Shown: in pieces, positions 61,106-64,000 of the stretch
Layout of the letters: each line of letters begins with the position of its first letter
Numbering within the stretch: position 1 is the first letter of the stretch
Origin: SIG598 sp045605025
GTDB taxonomy: Bacteria > Bacillota > Clostridia > Oscillospirales > Acutalibacteraceae
Reading direction: 5' to 3'
Length of the DNA stretch: 64,000 nucleotides
Assembly (NCBI GenBank): GCA_045605025.1
Contig: JAZUPE010000084.1
Coordinates: 7,773-71,772 of the forward strand
Position numbers and translations under genes: made by a program
The notes under the pieces: model-generated
The model's input: only the letters and a program-made list of their open reading frames with translations
Database searches by the model: none
Told to the model about the DNA's origin: nothing

Positions 61106-62038
61106 TTATCTACCGCTTCCGGGCGCTCTGACCGTCCTGAGGATCTTTTCGGTAATCTCACGGACGGTGATGCCGCGTGCCTGCGCGTCAGAATGAATGA
61201 GCACACGATGGTCGATGCCGTCGCAGAAAATCTCCGCTGCGTCATCGGGCACAACGTAATCGCGTCCGTGCATCAGAGCGTTGGCTTTGGCAAGCGCGGT
61301 CAGCGACAGTGCGGCACGCGGACTGCCGCCGCGCTCCAGCATATTGTCGGTTCTTGTGGCGTTGACCAGACGGATGATGTAATCCACAACATCCTCCTTG
61401 ATAAACACACCCGCCGCGGTATTCTGCAGTTCTTCAAGCTGCTCATGGGAAACGACCTGCTTTACTCCGGCAAGGGGGTCGCCGGATTGACGGCGCATTA
61501 TCATATCCCGTTCGCTCTGTGCAGAAGGATAGCCAATGGAAAGACGCACTGCGAAGCGATCCATCTGGGAGTCGGGGAGCAGCTGCGTGCCTGCTGCTCC
61601 GGTGGGGTTCTGAGTCGCCATGACGATAAACGGGCTTGGAACGGGATAGCTGTTTCCGTCAACTGTAACCTGCCCTTCTTCCATGGCCTCCAGAAGTGCC
61701 GACTGGGTACGGCTGGTTGCGCGGTTGAGTTCGTCGGCAAGGAAAAGATTGCACAGAATGGCACCCGGCTGATAGGTCATCTTGCCGGTGTCCTTGTTGT
61801 AGATGGTGTATCCGGTGATGTCAGAAGGCAGTACATCCGGCGTAAACTGCACTCTGCCGTACTCCAGACCCAGCGCTCTGGAATACGCCAGCGCAAGAGT
61901 TGTCTTGCCGACGCCGGGAACATCCTCCAGCAGAATGTGACCCCTGGCGAGAATGGCAAGCAGTACCCAGCGCACCACTTCGTCCTTGCCCTCGATTACT
62001 TTTTTTATCTCCGCAATTATTTTTTCGATCACGGTCAA
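61106..62038 (-). CDS. MoxR-family AAA+ ATPase
   Basis: 310 residues. Walker A DVPGVGKTTLALAYSRALG, Walker B FLADELNRATSRTQSALLEA, MATQNPTGAAGTQLLPDSQM (sensor 1) and QMDRF are as in the family. The C-terminal lid has RGGSPRAALSLTALAKA. MoxR proteins act as chaperones in assembling partners with vWA domains, here the DUF58 protein. The start is TTG at 62038 with AGGGGG 6 nt upstream; no ATG gives a better fit. First gene of the operon. Confidence 0.92.
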   Translation of the reverse strand: MTVIEKIIAEIKKVIEGKDEVVRWVLLAILARGHILLEDVPGVGKTTLALAYSRALGLEYGRVQFTPDVLPSDITGYTIYNKDTGKMTYQPGAILCNLFLADELNRATSRTQSALLEAMEEGQVTVDGNSYPVPSPFIVMATQNPTGAAGTQLLPDSQMDRFAVRLSIGYPSAQSERDMIMRRQSGDPLAGVKQVVSHEQLEELQNTAAGVFIKEDVVDYIIRLVNATRTDNMLERGGSPRAALSLTALAKANALMHGRDYVVPDDAAEIFCDGIDHRVLIHSDAQARGITVREITEKILRTVRAPGSGR

Positions 62039-62077
62039 GTGAATCCCCCTCTTTCCGAATTCTGAAAATATATTTTA

Positions 62078-62106
62078 ATTATACTACACCACTCAACATG
62101 ATACAA
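62078..62106 (-). promoter_or_regulatory. Promoter of the MoxR operon
   Basis: Minus strand TTGTAT (62101-62106), 17-nt spacer, TATAAT (62078-62083), about 40 nt before the TTG start. Confidence 0.72.
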
Positions 62107-62272
62107 GCATTGAGAATATATGTTGGGATATTTTTACGGACGCAGGCCTCTCTGCCGCCGGACAGACACAGAAATCCCCCGACGCAGAGTGAACAGGTCC
62201 AGTAAAAACGGACAATAGACAAATAGCCCCCTGATGTAGGAAAATAGAAGTACTACATCAGGGGGTATTATC

Positions 62273-62587
62273 ATGTCAAAGAGAAGATACACACATATTC
62301 AAAAGATTCTGCCGGAAATAAGAGCAATGATTGCAAACGGAAAAAGTCATCGGGAAATAGAGGAGCATTTTGGATTAACAGGAGATCGTCCGGTTCACAA
62401 TCTGCTGAAGCGTGAGCGAAGAAAGGAAAAGAAAATCAAGGCAGGGCTTGCACCTCGTCCAAAAGGTCGCCCACGTAAGGACGCTGCGCCAAGAGATGTG
62501 GTGGCAGAACAGGCATACGAAATCAACCGGTTAAAAATGGAAAATAAGCTACTGCGGGATTTTCTGCAATTGACAGGAAGGAAGTGA
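62273..62587 (+). CDS. IS3-family OrfA (HTH, DNA-binding)
   Basis: 104 residues. An N-terminal helix-turn-helix (EIRAMIANGKSHREIEEHFG) is followed by a basic region (KRERRKEKKIKAGLAPRPKG) and a C-terminal leucine-zipper-like helix (YEINRLKMENKLLRDFLQL) typical of OrfA. It ends in TGA overlapping the GTG start of orfB (GTGA), so here orfB looks translationally coupled rather than requiring frameshifting to be expressed. A short perfect hairpin (ccccctgatgta/tacatcaggggg) precedes it. Confidence 0.88.
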   Translation: MSKRRYTHIQKILPEIRAMIANGKSHREIEEHFGLTGDRPVHNLLKRERRKEKKIKAGLAPRPKGRPRKDAAPRDVVAEQAYEINRLKMENKLLRDFLQLTGRK

Positions 62588-63441
62588 GGCCAAGAGTAAA
62601 ATACCAGATCATTCATATGAACCGAAATCGGTATCCCGTGTCCACAATGTGCCGATTCTTCGGCGTGTCACGCAGCGGTTATTACGACTATGTCAATCGC
62701 CTTGATCGACCGGAGCATGACGTAGGCCTTGCAGAGATTATTAGCGAACAACAAAAGAAATGTGACAGAACATACGGTTATCGTCGCATGTGGAAATGGT
62801 TGAAGAAGGCAAAGAAAATACACCGAAACCCCAAAACTGTTCTGCGTATCATGAAGAAATACGAACTTCTGTCCGAAGTTCGTCGTCGCAGAAAGTGGCG
62901 TCAGATGGGGCAGCAGCTCCACAAATACGAAAACTTGCTGAACAGAGAGTTTTCTGCTGACAGACCAAATCACAAGTGGGTTACGGACATATCGTACATC
63001 CATACCGGTCAAGGTGTTCTCTATTTGTCTGTAATTCGGGATTTGTTTGACAACAGTATTGTTGCATACAAAACAGGAACTTCTCAGACGGTTAATCTCG
63101 TACTGGATACCATCCGACTTGCCATGCAAAAGGAAAAGAAAGTCGCCGCGGAGTTGCAGCTCCACAGCGACCAAGGGAGTCAGTACACCTCACAAGCATA
63201 CTTTGACCTGACTAAAGAATATGGCATAACTCCGTCTATGTCAAGACGGGGAAACTGCTATGACAATGCTATGGCAGAAAATTTCTTCTCAATTCTCAAG
63301 ACTGAATGCATCTACAGACATCTTCCTGCTACCTTTGACGAAGCGAGAACATTGATTGACAATTACATCTATTTCTACAATCACCAGCGCATCCAGTTAA
63401 AAACTGGAGTGGTGCCGCTCACGCTGCGCCACTCCGCTTAA
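62584..63441 (+). CDS. IS3-family OrfB transposase (DDE)
   Basis: 285 residues. An HTH_21-type N-terminus (CRFFGVSRSGYYDYV, YGYRRMWKWLKK) precedes the rve integrase core: D in WVTDISYI, D in LQLHSDQGSQYTSQ and E in DNAMAENFFSILKTE. YNHQRIQLKTG at the end is the usual IS3 C-terminal signature. All three catalytic acids are present. The start is GTG 62584 within the orfA stop codon. Confidence 0.92.
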   Translation: MRPRVKYQIIHMNRNRYPVSTMCRFFGVSRSGYYDYVNRLDRPEHDVGLAEIISEQQKKCDRTYGYRRMWKWLKKAKKIHRNPKTVLRIMKKYELLSEVRRRRKWRQMGQQLHKYENLLNREFSADRPNHKWVTDISYIHTGQGVLYLSVIRDLFDNSIVAYKTGTSQTVNLVLDTIRLAMQKEKKVAAELQLHSDQGSQYTSQAYFDLTKEYGITPSMSRRGNCYDNAMAENFFSILKTECIYRHLPATFDEARTLIDNYIYFYNHQRIQLKTGVVPLTLRHSA

Positions 63442-63503
63442 AACTTAATATTTTCCTGCCGGGGGTCTTTTTTGTACTGTCCGCACAATCTGGGGCAGTC
63501 CAT

Positions 63504-63671
63504 TTTGCGCTTTATGAGGTTATTTTAACCTATTTACAACTGTTGCGAACTATTTTCGCCGATTTGGGCGGCGAAATGGGCGGCGAAATGAGCGGTGAAA
63601 TGGGCGGTGAACCAGTCAATTCGCAAATTTTGACGAGGATTTATTGTGTGTGGGGGCAAAAAATGATATAG
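63504..63671 (+). pseudogene. C-terminal ORF remnant with GGEM repeats
   Basis: Beginning right at the IS right end, one frame reads ALYEVILTYLQLLRTIFADL, then GGEMGGEMSGEMGGE, and stops at TAG 63669-63671. Such G/E repeats occur at the C-terminus of some AlbA/ATP-binding regulators in gut Firmicutes. The rest of the gene is absent, probably lost with or before the IS insertion. Confidence 0.45.
63566..63613 (+). repeat. 12-bp tandem repeat, four copies
   Basis: Units gggcggcgaaat, gggcggcgaaat, gagcggtgaaat and gggcggtgaacc at positions 63566, 63578, 63590 and 63602. Confidence 0.9.
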
Positions 63672-63833
63672 TAAAAATAATCATCAGTCTAATAAAAGTA
63701 TAGAAAAAGGTACACCATACAAAATATTATTACACAAGCTATTATTTGACCATTTAAATGTCTTGTGTGAAGCAGTATTAGGTTGCTCAGAATTGTTTCG
63801 GTTAAATAAGGGCAGAAGGTAGGAATGCAAACG

Positions 63834-64000
63834 ATGAATCATATAGATTTACCAGATTCCTTAGATCAATGGTATGACAAAGTGACAAGAATGAGCCTTC
63901 CCGAATGGAAGTTGACATATAAAGACATAACATTCGGAGAATGGTATCAGAAATACAAGCTTGACATAAAAGAAAGATACATATTCTGGAGTGATTTTCC
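63834..64000 (+). CDS. Unknown protein, 5' end only
   Basis: ATG 63834 (AGGTAGGA 9 nt upstream; an in-frame ATG at 63825 is an alternative) opens a frame to the right edge: MNHIDLPDSLDQWYDKVTRM, then SLPEWKLTYKDITFGEWYQK and a further 15 residues. Rich in Trp, Tyr and Asp. I do not recognise it. It lies in lower-GC DNA than the genes to the left, together with an IS element and a gene relic. Confidence 0.55.
   Translation, partial: MNHIDLPDSLDQWYDKVTRMSLPEWKLTYKDITFGEWYQKYKLDIKERYIFWSDF

Larger units (their letters stand above)
62195..63502 (+). mobile_element. IS3-family (IS150-like) insertion sequence
   Basis: About 1.3 kb with orfA/orfB. The right end read inward is TGGACTGCCCCAGATTGTGC then GGACAGTACAAA; the left side has gtccagtaaaaa and GGACAATAGACAAATAGCC, giving imperfect terminal inverted repeats. 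Exact ends are uncertain by several bases. Both ORFs are intact, so it may be active. Confidence 0.82.

Overview
The window (about 64 kb, moderately GC-rich) looks like the chromosome of a plant-fibre-degrading, Gram-positive gut or rumen Clostridia, most likely Ruminococcaceae/Oscillospiraceae. The basis is the type of genes present: a giant BspA-type leucine-rich-repeat surface protein, CDP-polyol (teichoic-acid-like) polymer genes, GH115/GH43/GH3 xylan enzymes with xylulokinase and a clostridial-type UxuB, strong AGGAGG ribosome binding sites, and mobile-element cargo typical of gut Firmicutes. No rRNA gene, intact tRNA gene or CRISPR array was seen. The species assignment is inference.

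Layout. (1) 1-9527, minus: one enormous secreted LRR_5/BspA-like protein that runs off the left edge. (2) 10252-11865: fructuronate reductase UxuB. (3) 12226-22200: a surface-polymer locus built from two divergent units. The minus unit carries flippase, poly(polyol-phosphate) polymerase, TarI and TarJ. The plus unit carries a second IspD/TarI-like cytidylyltransferase, an SDR epimerase, a LicD-family transferase and a membrane acyltransferase. (4) 22358-25674, minus: an orphan five-gene phage-tail-fibre-like operon including an SGNH esterase, preceded by a decayed gene and a frameshifted IS200/IS605 TnpA. (5) 26.5-43.4 kb: a mosaic mobile island holding almost only defence-type genes. It is bounded by about 150-bp direct repeats that contain a tRNA 3'-end-like sequence, and it is subdivided by further copies of a GGGTAC-rich, att-like repeat. 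Its modules are: an HTH protein + DEAH helicase/Zn-metallopeptidase fusion + an unknown MKILFC protein; an XRE-McrB fusion + McrC; a small gene + tyrosine integrase behind a palindromic operator and a huge hairpin; and a TIR-TM-beta-propeller gene flanked by its own 115-bp direct repeats. (6) 43.5-57.7 kb: xylan utilisation (GH115, SGNH esterase, GH43, GH3, XylB) interrupted by a cysteine desulfurase, a VOC protein, PyrF and an unusual HTH-orotate-phosphoribosyltransferase-like fusion. (7) 57.8-62.1 kb: MoxR, DUF58 and transglutaminase (TgpA-like) operon. (8) 62.2-63.5 kb: an IS3-family insertion, a decayed ORF with a GGEM-type repeat, and the first 55 codons of an unrecognised gene.

How the parts work together. 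GH115 removes (methyl)glucuronate side chains from xylan, the SGNH esterase probably removes acetyl groups, GH43/GH3 enzymes release pentoses, XylB phosphorylates xylulose, and UxuB belongs to the uronate branch. The CDP-polyol genes make an activated polyol phosphate that the CDP-glycerol-transferase-family protein, and possibly the LicD protein, would attach to the envelope. The defence island combines a nucleic-acid-modification-dependent restriction system (McrBC), a likely NAD-depleting TIR sensor and a helicase-peptidase operon that I do not recognise as a named system. The last, together with the modular repeat architecture and the HTH-OPRT fusion, is the best candidate for undescribed biology.
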